From assembly GCA_025667525.1 (NCBI GenBank), contig JANFOE010000583.1:558001-622000 (forward strand): a DNA stretch of 64,000 nucleotides. The letters are read 5' to 3'. Source of the stretch: Glebionis coronaria (taxonomy: Eukaryota > Streptophyta > Magnoliopsida > Asterales > Asteraceae). Below are positions 33,909-44,795 of the stretch, piece by piece. The translations under genes and the position numbers were made by a program. How positions within the stretch are numbered: the stretch's first letter is position 1; each line of letters opens with the position of its first letter. Under the pieces are notes generated by a model. That model searched no databases, was not told the DNA's origin, and saw only the letters and a list, made by a program, of their open reading frames with translations.

Positions 33909-35629
33909 ATCAAATCTCTGAATTTTAAGATCTATGTTATCTTTGTTTTTGATAGCCTCATCTAACTTAGCCTGTAAAACACCATTGGCCCTCTCCATGA
34001 TGTTTCTAACCTCAATACTATCATTTAAATCATGAGTTAAAATATTGATTTGATCTTTTAGGTCAAACTCCATTTTCTTATACTCAGCTACAATCTTTTC
34101 AGTTTGAGTAAGAGCAAGTTGGTAGTTAGATAACTTGCATCTTTCATTAACCACATCTATTGCCAATTTTAAAACTTCTTTGTTAAGTTTTTAGTGTTTA
34201 GACGACAACCCTTACTACAAAATGCATCATCATATATCTCATTGTCTGATGAAGATGAAGAGTGTGCCATGAGAGCATAGTGAGCATGCTCTTCTTCTAC
34301 CTTTTCTGCAACCAAAGCTTTGTTCTCTTCCTCATCCTTGGCCAAATAGCTCCAATCCCAGCCAACACCATCAGTGTCTTGCATAGCAACCATAGCTTTG
34401 GAATCCTGAGCCTTGATGATTTGGCTTGAGGGTTTTCCAGCATCAGATCTTCTTGGAGATCTGCATTCTCTCATAAAGTGTCCCATTCGATGACAATTAT
34501 AACACTCAACCTTGGATTTATCAAATCCAGTAGTGTCCTTAGCATTAAAAGTCATCTTCTTCTTAAATCTTTGATTCCATCTATTTGCCCTTATGCTTGC
34601 AAGAGCCATATTCCACTTTATGTCCATATCCTCCAAATGCTCATCACTAATTTGCTCAAGGTCCTCATATGTAATCACTGAACCATTGGGCAATGAAGCA
34701 ATGTATGCACAAACAGTATCTAGATCAATACCAGCAGGCTTAACTCTTAGAGAGTCAACATTCTATGTGTCAGCGTCTGAATGTGAGGCGTTGACAAAGC
34801 TTGATCCAACGTTGACATAAGGTGATCCAGTAACGGGGTGCATGTATGACTCCTTTTAATCAAAATGACCTTCACTATGTGAGAAGAAGGCCATATTTCC
34901 ATTGGTAGACTTGCTTCCTTGATCCAAAAGAATTTCATTCTCTACCAGCCTCAGTTTATTGTAAACATCATCAAAAGTAGAACTTTTGTGAGTATTATTA
35001 GCAATTATAGACCTTGCTTCAATCTTCCATGCATCACCAAGACTTTTAAGAAAAGTGGTGATGATATCAACATCACCAAGCACTGTTCCCATGAAGGACA
35101 GCTTGCTTGTAATGTCAAGAAGTCTGCTTCTCACTCCACTTAGCTTTTCATTGGGTTGAGCATTAAAAACAACATACTCATGCAAGAGTTGCTTATTTTT
35201 CTCTTGTACAATATCAGCATTACCACCATAAGCAACTTCAAGGGCTGCCCAAAGATCTTTTGTAGACTCATAGCTTATATATTTGTGCTGATTGGCTTGT
35301 CCCAAAGAGAGTTTGAGAATGCTTAGGGTTCTCATGTCATTCCTTCTCTTTTATATGTCCTCAGCTGAGACAGCTCTACCATCTTCAGGTTTTTCTTTTC
35401 GATCCTCTTCAGTAGAGCCTTGAGTTGACCTTGTCAAGATAGCAGCTGCAGTCTTTTCAGCCTTATTGAATGTGTTTCCATATTCAATAATTTCCCATAG
35501 GGTGTAGTCATGGATTTGAAGATACTGTTCAAAGTTAAACTTCCACAACTCAAAATTGTCTGGGTCTAGCGTGGGAATCTTGATGTTGGGGTTTGAGGAG
35601 GAGGAGGAGTTTAACTCTGGAGTAGACAT
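33909..35629 (-). pseudogene. gag: Host copia gag, N-terminal part
   Basis: It starts at the ATG at 35629 (MSTPELNSSSS). Frames 35351-35629, 34856-35335 and 34169-34693 share one phase, interrupted by stops, and encode NFELWKFNFEQYLQ, the capsid-like KDLWAALEVAYGG block and an intact zinc knuckle CYNCHRMGHFMREC. After a frameshift, 33909-34166 encodes the coiled-coil-like segment. It resumes across the nested element at 22103 in the phase expected after removing 11,810 bases, which supports the nesting. Confidence 0.88.
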
Positions 35630-35670
35630 GTTGTTTTTAGGGTTTCTTGAAAATGAGGGTTTTTGGCGAT

Positions 35671-35856
35671 TTACTAGAAACATACTAGAAACATAATACG
35701 TGTAGACTAAGTCTTCTATCAGTGCTTGACTTCTTTTTATCAACGCTTGACTTCTTCCTGTCAACGCTTGTCCTATCAACGCTTGATTTCTTCTTAACAA
35801 CGTCCAGATCGCTCTTGTCAGCGTCCAAGTGTATTGACTATATTTTATTCCCAACA
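35671..35856 (-). mobile_element. Host copia 5' LTR, internally deleted
   Basis: The U3 start (TGTTGGGAATAAAATATAG on the minus strand) is present with six decamer variants, but the rest of the LTR, the primer site and most of the leader are gone. The join near 35671 (GATTT/TTACTAGAAAC) has only a few bases of microhomology. The outer end is followed by the TSD catac (35857-35861). Confidence 0.85.
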
Positions 35857-36600
35857 CATACATCTTCTATCACAATTCTAAGATGACAATCATTTAAGCA
35901 TACTGATTATAACACATGATAAACACATAGCATAGATGAAGTCAATATACAATACATGTTATGATAATCTTACTTATCTTAGCTCCAAGCTAAGTTTACC
36001 AAAGATCATCATCAACCTCCGCACTTGGTCTTTATTCAACAATCATCAAAGGAACCTATAGTCATATAATTTTAATTCAGTTAACAAGTGTTTACACAAC
36101 CCATAATTCATACCCATCATCGTCTTAATCATCATATGATCATACCTTGATCAAATGATGAACCCAATAAAGGTATATAATTTATAATCCTTTCAACCAT
36201 CTTTATCATAACCCAAGATGATCATATCATGATCATCCTAAAATCACCAAATCATTCTTAATTCATTAGTTAATCGTAACCCCATATCATTAACACTTCA
36301 AATCTTGGTTTAGAACCACAATTACCCAATACTCCCAATTTACTCAAGAACCTTAACTTTTAATTTTCCAATTGAACTCACTAAATAGGATTTCTTACTT
36401 GTAGGATCATCTCTAATGCTTAACCCCATGAGGTACTAGAATTTTCAATTTTTGATAATCAATCATCATTGTTCTTCCCTCTTTTTCTTCTTTCCAAATC
36501 GAGACACAAACACACTCCCATAACTACTTAGAAAATGTAGGAATTATCTAGCATATTTTATTTTTTTACTAGTTATAAGTTTTCCTATTTGGCATACTTA
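35857..36600 (-). mobile_element. Continuation of the outer element 5' LTR
   Basis: AT-rich sequence without coding potential between the copia TSD and the MITE. It is taken as LTR because both flanks fit: catac joins it to 10617, and the sequence beyond the MITE ends in the LTR terminus at 37797. No independent LTR copy is available to confirm it. Confidence 0.5.
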
Positions 36601-37598
36601 GGGGCTGTTTGATAAAAAAAATATGATTTAGCACTGAATGAATCAAAGCTGCTGAATGATTCTAAGATGCTGAGTGAGCTTGATTTTGAGTGAAAATGAT
36701 TGTTTGATAACTGTTCTGAATAAACAATCTGAATTGACTAAAATCTCCAATTTGACTTTCTGTCTAGCCTTAGAAAAAAAAGAACATGTGAAAATTAGGT
36801 AGTTGACAAAGATTTTGAATATACTAGTTCCAAAAAAAAGAACGTGTGAAAATTTTGTATGTAAATTTCTTTTTTTAAATTATATAGATGTGCATGACGT
36901 TTCAATAAACTAGTAAAAATGATAAGTTATTATGTCGAAGTTTTTAAAATTAAAATTATCAATTTATACTGAGCGGCATGCGAACTTGTGAATTGCACGT
37001 TTCTTTCTTTGAATGAAATACATGTTGTCTTCAAGTCATAAAGGTTGTTTTTTTAACGGCAGTTTGGTGCAGTAGAGTATCTTGCTTGCCACCGAGGCAC
37101 CAAGTCTCTCAACCCGAGTTTGAATCATCTCACGAAGAGAATATCAACCCCAATGCTAGCCATCCAGTTTCCCATTAACGGGCTTCAAGGCATTGCGATG
37201 AGATTCAAACCCGGCTGCCAATTCTGAGAAAATTCCCCACATGGGGAATGACAGGAGTCGAACCCCTGACCTCCCCCACATGGAGACTATAACCAAATGC
37301 ATCCATCCAACTGAGCTAGACTTCATTTTCCATAAAGGTTTTTTTTGTAGCATTTTTAATAAAAATCTTGTTATTAAAAAAGTATTAAAGGATAAGTAAG
37401 AAAAGATTAAACAATAAAAATAAGTGGGAAGTAAAAGCATGTGGACCACTAAATGATTTTCCATCTTTTTGGCCCTGCCCGATCCAGAGGCTCTCTAAAC
37501 AAGACAATGACATCTACTTTTTAATCAAACAAGAAATATACTTACCGATTCACTGATTTTTTCTTAATCATCCAATTCAAAGTCTATCAAACACCCCC
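36601..37598. mobile_element. PIF/Harbinger-like (Tourist-type) non-autonomous element
   Basis: Ends are GGGGCTGTTTGATA and, inverted, GGGGGTGTTTGATA (13 of 14 bases match), flanked by TTA on both sides (36598-36600, 37599-37601), the usual PIF/Harbinger TSD. The interior lacks a transposase. A SINE occupies 37047-37330, so the original element was about 700 bp. Confidence 0.75.
37047..37330 (-). mobile_element. tRNA-derived SINE inside the MITE
   Basis: On the minus strand a tRNA-like head has an A box (TAGCTCAGTTGG, + 37308-37319) and a B box (GGGGTTCGACTCC, + 37253-37265) and is followed by a tail ending in AAAAAAAC. The insertion is flanked by a 10-bp direct repeat CATAAAGGTT (37037-37046 and 37331-37340). 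Pol III would initiate near the head. Length about 284 bp. Confidence 0.87.
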
Positions 37599-37601
37599 TT
37601 A

Positions 37602-37797
37602 GTCTTTTACCTCTTTTCCTTCATAATTGTGACACGTAACACTTTTAAACAATTTACATAACATTTAGACTTTTACTTTGACTATCGGTTTTGACTAGCC
37701 ACTCGCATAACACTTTCAAAGTTATAAAGTTTTACTCGAACTATCTGAATGGCATTATCGTAAATAATATCTAAAAACCGATTTTGGAATGTTACAT
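37602..37797 (-). mobile_element. Start of the outer element 5' LTR
   Basis: The minus strand begins TGTAACATTCC at 37797, a common gypsy LTR start. It is followed outside by the putative TSD tattt (37798-37802). Confidence 0.5.
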
Positions 37798-37802
37798 ATT
37801 TT

Positions 37803-38363
37803 AGCCCTTTAAATGTCGCTAATATTCTAGGACAAGGAGATAACTAAAATTAGAGTTCAGGAACAATATTTGTTGGCTATGATGATCGCTAACGGGGCGG
37901 GTAAAGTCGAGACCACACGCACCTTGGCAGGGCATACTGTGATGGATGCATCCATGGCGTGCGTGTCTGCTTTTTTCTTAATTGTGCCTTATATGAGCCT
38001 CCCTTCTCAGGAGCTGCAAAGTGATGATTGTTTTTTTTACCCCGACTGTTGCCCTAGTTTTTGACAGGTTGGTGACGGTCGTATTAGGGTAATTCTATAC
38101 ATAGTGTGTGTGTGTGTGTTACAAAATGTATAATACAAACTGTTTTCATGACTTTAGAAATCTACGGCCGTGATGATGCACCTATCTGTGCCTATACCCG
38201 AAAATTTGTTAGTCTTGCTAGCGGAAGACGCATAAAACTGTTTTCTAATGTGCGTAAATCAATGTCCCGCAGCGGAGCGCAGGTTGTCCTTCCTTGTTAT
38301 AACTGAAATATCAATATTTATAAAACATAACGTTGTAAAAATGTTATTTAAAGTTTTACTATT
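37803..38363 (+). repeat. Background DNA with further copies of modules a and b
   Basis: Module a relative at about 37880-38002: ATGATGATCGCTAACGG, AAAGTCGAGACCAC, CTTGGCAGGGCA, ATTGTGCCTTATATGAGCCT. Module b relative at 38044-38100: GTTGCCCTAG, GACAGGTTGGTGACGG, TATTAGGGTAATTCTATAC. This is the other side of the locus split by the outer LTR element, so the a-b series continued across it. A 64-codon frame at 37870-38064 is open but not recognised. Confidence 0.55.
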
Positions 38364-38368
38364 TACAT
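38364..38368. repeat. Left TSD (tacat) of Athila-2
   Basis: TACAT precedes LTR start TGATGAG at 38369 and follows the LTR end at 62613-62617. Confidence 0.96.
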
Positions 38369-38369
38369 T

Positions 38370-38399
38370 GATGAGACTGCTTTTATACATAGTCTCATC
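38370..38399 (+). other. Inverted repeat at the Athila-2 LTR start
   Basis: GATGAGACT (38370-38378) and AGTCTCATC (38391-38399) are perfect complements around a 12-base loop, one base inside the LTR end. The 3' LTR copy has one mismatch. Confidence 0.85.
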
Positions 38400-39715
38400 G
38401 TCCAAAAAGGGCTTAAAATGCATTAAATATCATCAAAATACCCCAATATATGCTTGTGTTTGTTGCTTGTGTATTTTAGGTACGGATATTGAGAAAATGA
38501 CAAAAGATCACAAGAATCATGCAAAAACGAACACGGGAAACGAAGCCGCACATTGAACCAAGTCCTAATGAAGAATTTTCCAAGAAAACCCTGAAGATTT
38601 GAAGATTTATGAAGAAGGGTCCTACAATAATTATGAATTGACAATTTATACCCTTGTATGTTCATAATTACAAGTTTGGTCCCTAAAGTTTGTCAATATT
38701 GCAAAAAGGGCCCTCCACTTTGAAGAATTTGCAATTTTAGTCCCTCAACGAAACTAAAATGTCAATATTTATCCTCCTCAAAGTCAAACATACCAAGAAG
38801 GACTGCAAGTTACAAGAATTACAAGTTTGGTCCTTTGAAAATATCAAAATTGCAAAAAGGACCCTTGACTTTGAAGAAATGGCAAAAATGGTCCCTCATT
38901 TATCATCACTTGGCAATTTAAGTCCTCCAAAATGCCAATCATACAAGTTAAGACCATAATCCTTGAAGAAAATACCAAATCAGTCCTTCAAGAATCACAA
39001 AATGGCAAGAAATACCCCTGAAAATACTTTGGAAAAGTATTTGGGGCAAAAATGTGAAAATGAAAAGTTTTAATACAAAGGGAATCTGGATTTAGGCTAT
39101 TATTTACAAAGTGAAAGGAGTATTAAAGGTGAGGGGTTATTCTTGGCAGACATCAAACCTTACCTAGACTAATGGGAGCTTGACACCTGTCCCACTAACT
39201 CCCCACAACCAATCAGATTGCACCAATGCTCCATGTCACCCATCCACTCACCAGGTTTAATATTAATTAAACCTTGGCGCCATTAACACAAATTCAAACA
39301 CTAATCACCCCTAAGCCGGATCAAACACCAAACTATTCACTCAAGAACATAAATTGGGGATTTTTGTTTTAGCAAAAATTAAACCTCCACCTTTTCTAGA
39401 TTAGTGATTGATGATGATTTAATCATAACCCAACTTTGAAAATACTTGCCACATCACTCCCTTGTCCCACAATAGATTCCCCTGCTGCAAACAAAGAGGA
39501 TACTGCCAAAAACCAACAGCCATCCAACGTCCAAGGATCCAGCTTACATTTCAAGCTTAATACAAGCCATTTGATCAACTTTTCACTTGCCAGCTACCAC
39601 AAGACAACAAAAATCAGTCACATGATTCTCCGAGAGTTCAAACTTCAAAGGGAAATTTTGGAACTTCATTAGCTAGGGTTTACGTTTTTTCAGCTTTCCT
39701 AGTTCATTGTATGCC

Positions 39716-39723
39716 TATATAAA
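39716..39723 (+). promoter_or_regulatory. TATA box of the Athila-2 5' LTR
   Basis: TATATAAA in the context GCCTATATAAAGGCC, about 1.35 kb into the LTR. It is conserved in the 3' LTR at 59787-59794. A plausible Pol II promoter that would leave a long R-U5. Confidence 0.65.
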
Positions 39724-42582
39724 GGCCTTAGTTCATTACATTTTAGCTTGCTCTTGAATTTTCCTTGTTCATAAATCTGTAAATCTCATATTCAGTTAAT
39801 GAAATGTGTATGAATTTTGTGAAGAAAGCTCAAGTGCCACTCTTATAATCTGCTTATTATTGTTAATGTTTACTTGTTCTTGAATCAAAAACCTGTTCTC
39901 AAAAGGAGTGTGCAAAAGTTTGCACATTTTCCATTTTTCTTGATATTTTGCTAAGTTCTTGGTCTATCTTGGAATTCTTGGGCTATAAGGCTGATCATAA
40001 CATCCTGATATTGTGTTATCAAGGTGTGGTGAAGCTTATAACTTGGGGATAATCAAGTGTGGAGTACAAGAGTTGCATTAATCAAGAAGTTTTCATCTTT
40101 CTGTTTTGATAATTGTGCTTCTAACTTTGTTGATTCTTAGCAGGCTTTGTTGTGGAAGCTTGTACTTGTTCTTGCTAGTACATAAGCTCAAAATTCGTGG
40201 GTGTGGATGTACATCCATGAGGTACACACCCTTAATCTCAAAATCTGATAAAATATTGGATATTTGTGACATTTGAGTGTTGCTTGTGTTCTTGTGAATT
40301 TTGTGGCTTAATCTTGCTTGAATCTGCTTATCTTATCTGTTATTGTGTTGATTTGGGCTTGGGTAACCTTGGAATGATGTTTTGATTTGAAAATCTTGAT
40401 TTGAAAAGTTAAAAGGGTGTTTGAGATTACCTGTTTGAGATCATAATTGGTTATTGTGTTGTTAGAAGGTTGTGTTTATGCTTGGTATCTGCTATATGCT
40501 TGGTTGAGTGCATTTTGCTACAAGTTATTGGGCTTGAAACCTCAAATCATACATTTTGCTATAACTACTTGTTTTTAACTGTTTTTGACCTAAGATTTGG
40601 GTAAAATCTAGAATTTATGCATGCTTAGGGTTAAAAGTTGTTTAAACATCATTTATATAACATATATGATAGATCTGAGTTATTGAATCTGGCTTGTTGG
40701 TCAATTGCATCAGCAAAAGTAAAAACTGCATGTTCTTGTGTTCATCAGTAACTTTAAGTGCTTGAATCTTGCTTAATAATTTGAATCAGTGTATGAAACC
40801 TGTTTAGACTTGCTTATTTAAGTTTAATATTGCTTGTGTATGCACGTGGTTAAGTTTGGCTGGCTGAATTGTGCTATAAGTGCTTATTGAACCTAATTTG
40901 CTTATTTGTTCATGTTTGTGAGTGATCTGGTGATTGATTGATTAAACTGTACAAATTGGCTGTTGTTGATTGTGATTTTTTGATTGTTATTGACTCCTCT
41001 TGATCCACTGATCAATTGGGTGCCTTTGTGTAACTTGAATCTCCAAAAAAGTCACTAAAGACAAAAAAGTTAACAAGTCAAGCAGTGGAAAAAGTTTCCA
41101 CTGCTCAACACCCAAAACTAGCCCCTGCTAGTGCAATTTTTCATTCAGCTTATCACTAAGCCATATTGGCTTATCCAGACCTGCATCAACTTATTTTTTG
41201 TGATAGATCTTCATTATTTGACCCATTTGATTGAACTAGAGCTTATTAGACTTTGACTTTGACTTTTTCCTAGAAAACCAACTTATTTGACTTTTTCATA
41301 AGTGCTTATTTGCTTTTTCCAGCTTATTGAGTCAACTTATTTGAAAACTTTTTGTTGATTAAGCTTAGTTAAGTCATTTAAAATCTTTAGAAACTTGAAT
41401 CAGCTCTTGGGATAGCCTAGAACTAAAAAACGACTATTTTGTCATTTTCTGTAGATTGCTTTTTGCATGTTTAGGCTTATTCCTTTGGCTTATTTCAAAT
41501 TTCTTTTTACAGAAGTCTTAAGCAACTCAAAAGAAGCTTGTGTGTCTAATTTGAGCCTATGGCATCAGCTTATAGCTTAATGGGCCAAAAAGCCCATTAA
41601 GAATAAGCTATTTGGTATAAGTCAGCTTATTTCACATTTTTAGCTTTTGGGCCTTTCAAAAGTTGTGTTTAAAATCAAATTTTGAGTCAGATAGGATCTT
41701 TTGGGCTTAATTGGACAACATTTTTCTTATTGGGCTTATTTTGGCCCATTAAGGTGACTGTTTGGACTTTTGGCCCATTTGGAGGCCCATTAGGGGTATT
41801 TTTGTAATTTCAAATTCATTTTCTGTTTATTTAGGTTAAATTAAGCTAGTTTGCAAGTTTTTAGAATTTTTTATAAATTTTGGATTTTTAATATTATTTT
41901 ATTATTATTTTATTATTAAAAATAAAAATTTAGATTTTTCAAGTTTTTATATTTTTTTAGGTTAAATACATTAAGTTAGGATTTTTACAACTTTTAGAAT
42001 ATTTTTATTGTTCTTAGATTAATTTTTATAATTATTTTAAGTTTTAATAGTTTTTAATTGTTTTTAAATAGTTTTAATTAATTTTAAAATTTTCAAAAAT
42101 AGTTTTAAATTAAGTTAGGGTATTTTAGAGGTTTACAAAGTGATAAAACTCATTTTGGGCTTTTTGTTAATTAAATTAATTTTTAGGGCTTTAATTAGCA
42201 TTAAAAAATCATTATTTAATTAAATAAAAGGTTTGGGTGATTTTTGATTTTTTGTAAACTCTTATTACATTAATTAGGGTTTATTGCAATTTTTAGGAAT
42301 TTTTAGGGTAAATTTTTAAATTTGGTGCTTTTACGGTTTTACGTGTACGACCTTTTCGTCTTAGTGTAATCCGTCATCGTAACCGTCATTCTCTTCTTAC
42401 CCCATTTCTATTTTCTTTTCTCATAATCAATATAATCACATAATTAATCATCTCATTACACACACATCAAGCCTCCTTGAGAACGATCCCCATTTTGGGT
42501 CATTTGTGCACGATTTTCCTAAATCGTCGTACTTACCCTAATTACCTCCTTTTCTTAAAGAGTGGTAAAAACTCAACCATCG

Positions 42583-42604
42583 TTTTGGCGTTGCTGCCGG
42601 GGAG
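42583..42604 (+). promoter_or_regulatory. Primer-binding site of Athila-2 (tRNA-Asp-like)
   Basis: TTTTGGCGTTGCTGCCGGGG follows the LTR at once. It matches the Athila-typical TGGCGCCGTTGCCGGGGA at 15 of 18 positions, which pairs with the 3' end of tRNA-Asp. Two of the three mismatches are C to T. Confidence 0.78.
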
Positions 42605-42907
<303 letters not shown>

Positions 42908-43008
42908 TTACATTATATATAAGAGGAGGGAAATGCCACATAAGCAAGCCTTTAATCCACCTCAGCATGTTTTGTAAAGACGAATATTTCTCAAAAAATT
43001 TGACTGGT

Positions 43009-43085
43009 GCAAGATTCGAACTCGGGTCTAAGATAAACAGACATACGACCTCAACCAATCGAGACCAAAGGAGCAAGCTGAACTT
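43009..43085 (-). repeat. tRNA-like/SINE-like segment near the Helitron 5' end
   Basis: The minus strand reads TCTCGATTGGTTGAGG (A-box-like) and, about 35 bases on, GAGTTCGAATCTTG (B-box-like). Such a segment could be a captured SINE. No flanking direct repeat or poly(A) tail was identified, so it may simply be part of the Helitron family sequence. Confidence 0.4.
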
Positions 43086-44145
43086 TGTGATTGAAACTTG
43101 GAATCAATATATATATCTTCAAGAATGTTTAATGAATACCGTTTTGTTAATCACGTCTAAACGTATTAAACCCACAAAAAACACACGCCTCTTTTAATTA
43201 AAATTATAAATAAAATTAGGGTTTCATTTATTCTTCATCTGTACTGTTAGGGTTTTAAGTCATTGGATTTATTAGTAAGTGATGATGGCGGCTGAGAAGC
43301 TTTTCGGGATTTGAGACAACATGCTACTGTTGCTGCGTTCTATGGCACTGGATCTCAATTTGATTGTTTTTTTAGTAATTCAAAGATCAATGGTAATTTT
43401 TATTTAATTTACATAAAAAATTTGTTCATCGTATATGTGGTTATTCAATTGAAGTTGTTACTATCTCATAATTGATAAATGATAACCTAAACAATATTAT
43501 ACAAAACCCTAAACACACACACAATGAATCGCATCACATCAATCTCCTCATCATAAGGTAACGTATATATTAATGAATTGATTATATATTTTGATTATTT
43601 TTATAAATTTATATAGTTTGATTATTTTCTATAAATTTACATATTTTGATTATTTTTTATAAATTTATGTTAATTGTATCGATTTATGCTTTTTAGGTTA
43701 TTTTTTAATCGAGATCTGTTTATGTTCTTTATTATCGATTTATCTTTTGGTTTATAAAATTAGGTATTTATATGAAATTTAGGTGATCAATGATCAATTC
43801 GAATAGAGGGATGTTCATCACCATCACTGATGCACAATACTAACATAAACAGATCTCGATCCATATATCTCTGAAACATCACGCCGGATACATTATACAG
43901 ATTTTTCGTTTTTCTTTGAATACAATCAGTTAGGAAAACCAAATAAATAAATTGAATGTAACTGGATACATGATTTTGGTAAGATATATATTTAATTTTC
44001 TTTGTTTAATGCAATTGAACAGACCATCTTTAGCAGGTTTGTTTATTTTCAAATTCTATTTTCAGTTATTATTTACATGGTGATGCAATTGAATCTATAT
44101 TGAGAAAAAACGAACCTCGCTTGATGTTTATTTTACAAGGTTCAG

Positions 44146-44479
44146 GTGGTTGTAGTCTGTGTAGAAATTTCGAAAGGTCAAGCCGGAAAAGGGGTTATTC
44201 CGTTTTAATGCTCTTTTACCAACTGCGTATTACCTGTGGTAATGAAGATGTCTGATTTACATCCCTGTGTTTGTTCTTCTGTTCTGGTTACTATTTATAT
44301 GCATTTTCATCCTTAAAAATGAGCTGATGATCTATTTTGTTCAATCTCAATCTACAGGGTCTGCTATCAACAAAATGTGATACCTATGGAAGGCTCCTAC
44401 TTGGTGAAATTATCACATTTGAAAATGGAAAGAAGTGGTCGGTATAGAATTTGTGACCAATGTAAAGCTGGGTGAAACG
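44146..44479 (+). pseudogene. Captured fragment of a chloroplast DegP-type serine protease (PDZ region)
   Basis: An exon-like piece 44358-44479 is preceded by a TCTACAG acceptor and followed by GTAACT. It reads GLLSTKCDTYGRLLLGEIIT, then FENGKK, and in another frame RYRICDQCKAG. These track the PDZ-domain text of plant DEGP1/DEGP8-like proteases (GLLSTKRDAYGRLILGDIIT..., LYRILDQCKVGDE). A piece at 44146-44196 (VVVCVEISKGQAGKG) fits the preceding exon (VLVLDAPxNGPAGKA), separated by an intron-like stretch. Frameshifts and stops make it non-functional. In its source gene this region recognises protease substrates in the thylakoid lumen. The match is from memory and needs a database search. Confidence 0.72.
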
Positions 44480-44795
44480 GTAACTTCAAGTTCACTTTTT
44501 AGTTTTGGTGATTTAATCACCAGCTTCTTTAATACTCGACATTAGCCTATTACTTTGTAGTCAAGTTACATGTTTTAATACTACCCGTTTTAGACAAGCA
44601 CCCTTTTACTATGTAGTACTCGAATGACCTGCGTAGAATTCATTAAAAAAACAAAAATATAGTGTCAAAGTGAAGGGTCTGGCCAAAATGGTTAAGAGAT
44701 CAAGTTAATAAGAATTGGGGATATTGGACAATGAGAAGCAAGAGGTTCATAAGCAAGAATATGATGAGAAAGTAGTGAGCAAGTAGGTGCTTAAA

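Larger units (their letters stand above)
10618..35856 (-). mobile_element. Host Ty1/copia element (older copy), interrupted and partly replaced
   Basis: Both ends are copia LTR ends of one family, flanked by catac. In minus order: LTR start fragment 35856-35671, gag front 35629-33909, then (after the nested copia) gag rear, protease and integrase at 22103-19590. RT, RNase H, the additional ORF and most of the 3' LTR are gone. The junction at 19590 passes straight into Athila-1, and only 70 bp of the 3' LTR survive at 10618-10687. The simplest history is Athila-1 inserting into the 3' LTR, followed by one deletion from Athila gag to the copia integrase end. Confidence 0.75.
8115..37797 (-). 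mobile_element. Outer minus-strand LTR retroelement, split by later insertions
   Basis: Pieces in minus-strand order: LTR start TGTAACATTCC at 37797; LTR continuing through 37602, around a MITE, to 35857; then across the large copia/Athila complex from 10617 to 9593; then an iMet-type primer site at 9578-9589; an AT-rich non-coding interior; and a second LTR end at 8115-8370. The two outer ends read TG...CA and are flanked by tattt. The assembled 5' LTR would be about 1.96 kb. No protein domain was found in the interior, so it may be a non-autonomous derivative or one gutted by deletion. Lineage is probably Ty3/gypsy from the primer site and LTR start, not proven. Confidence 0.55.
38369..42582 (+). 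mobile_element. 5' LTR of Athila-2
   Basis: 4214 bp, starts TGATGAGACT and ends ACCATCG (ACCATCA in the 3' LTR, so the terminal A is mutated). It holds a 9-bp perfect inverted repeat at the start, a run of degenerate units with GTCCCT/GCAATTTTAGTCC/TTTGAAGAA words at 38640-39020, a TATA box at 39716, and many GCTTATT words at about 40300-41760. It carries roughly 40 bp near 40800 that the 3' LTR lacks. The open frames inside are not considered genes. Confidence 0.95.

Noticed and set aside
10618..35856. One chimeric copia-Athila retroelement made by template switching
   Set aside because: Reverse transcription would give both ends the same U3. The right end has copia U3, while the left has Athila U3 plus only 70 bp of copia; insertion followed by deletion is simpler.
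37253..37330. Possible tRNA gene on the minus strand
   Set aside because: A and B boxes are present, but the unit has a SINE body, an A-rich tail and a 10-bp TSD, so it is a tRNA-derived SINE, not a tRNA gene.
44146..44479. A functional DegP protease gene
   Set aside because: Only PDZ-region pieces exist, with stops and frameshifts, and no trypsin-like catalytic domain nearby.
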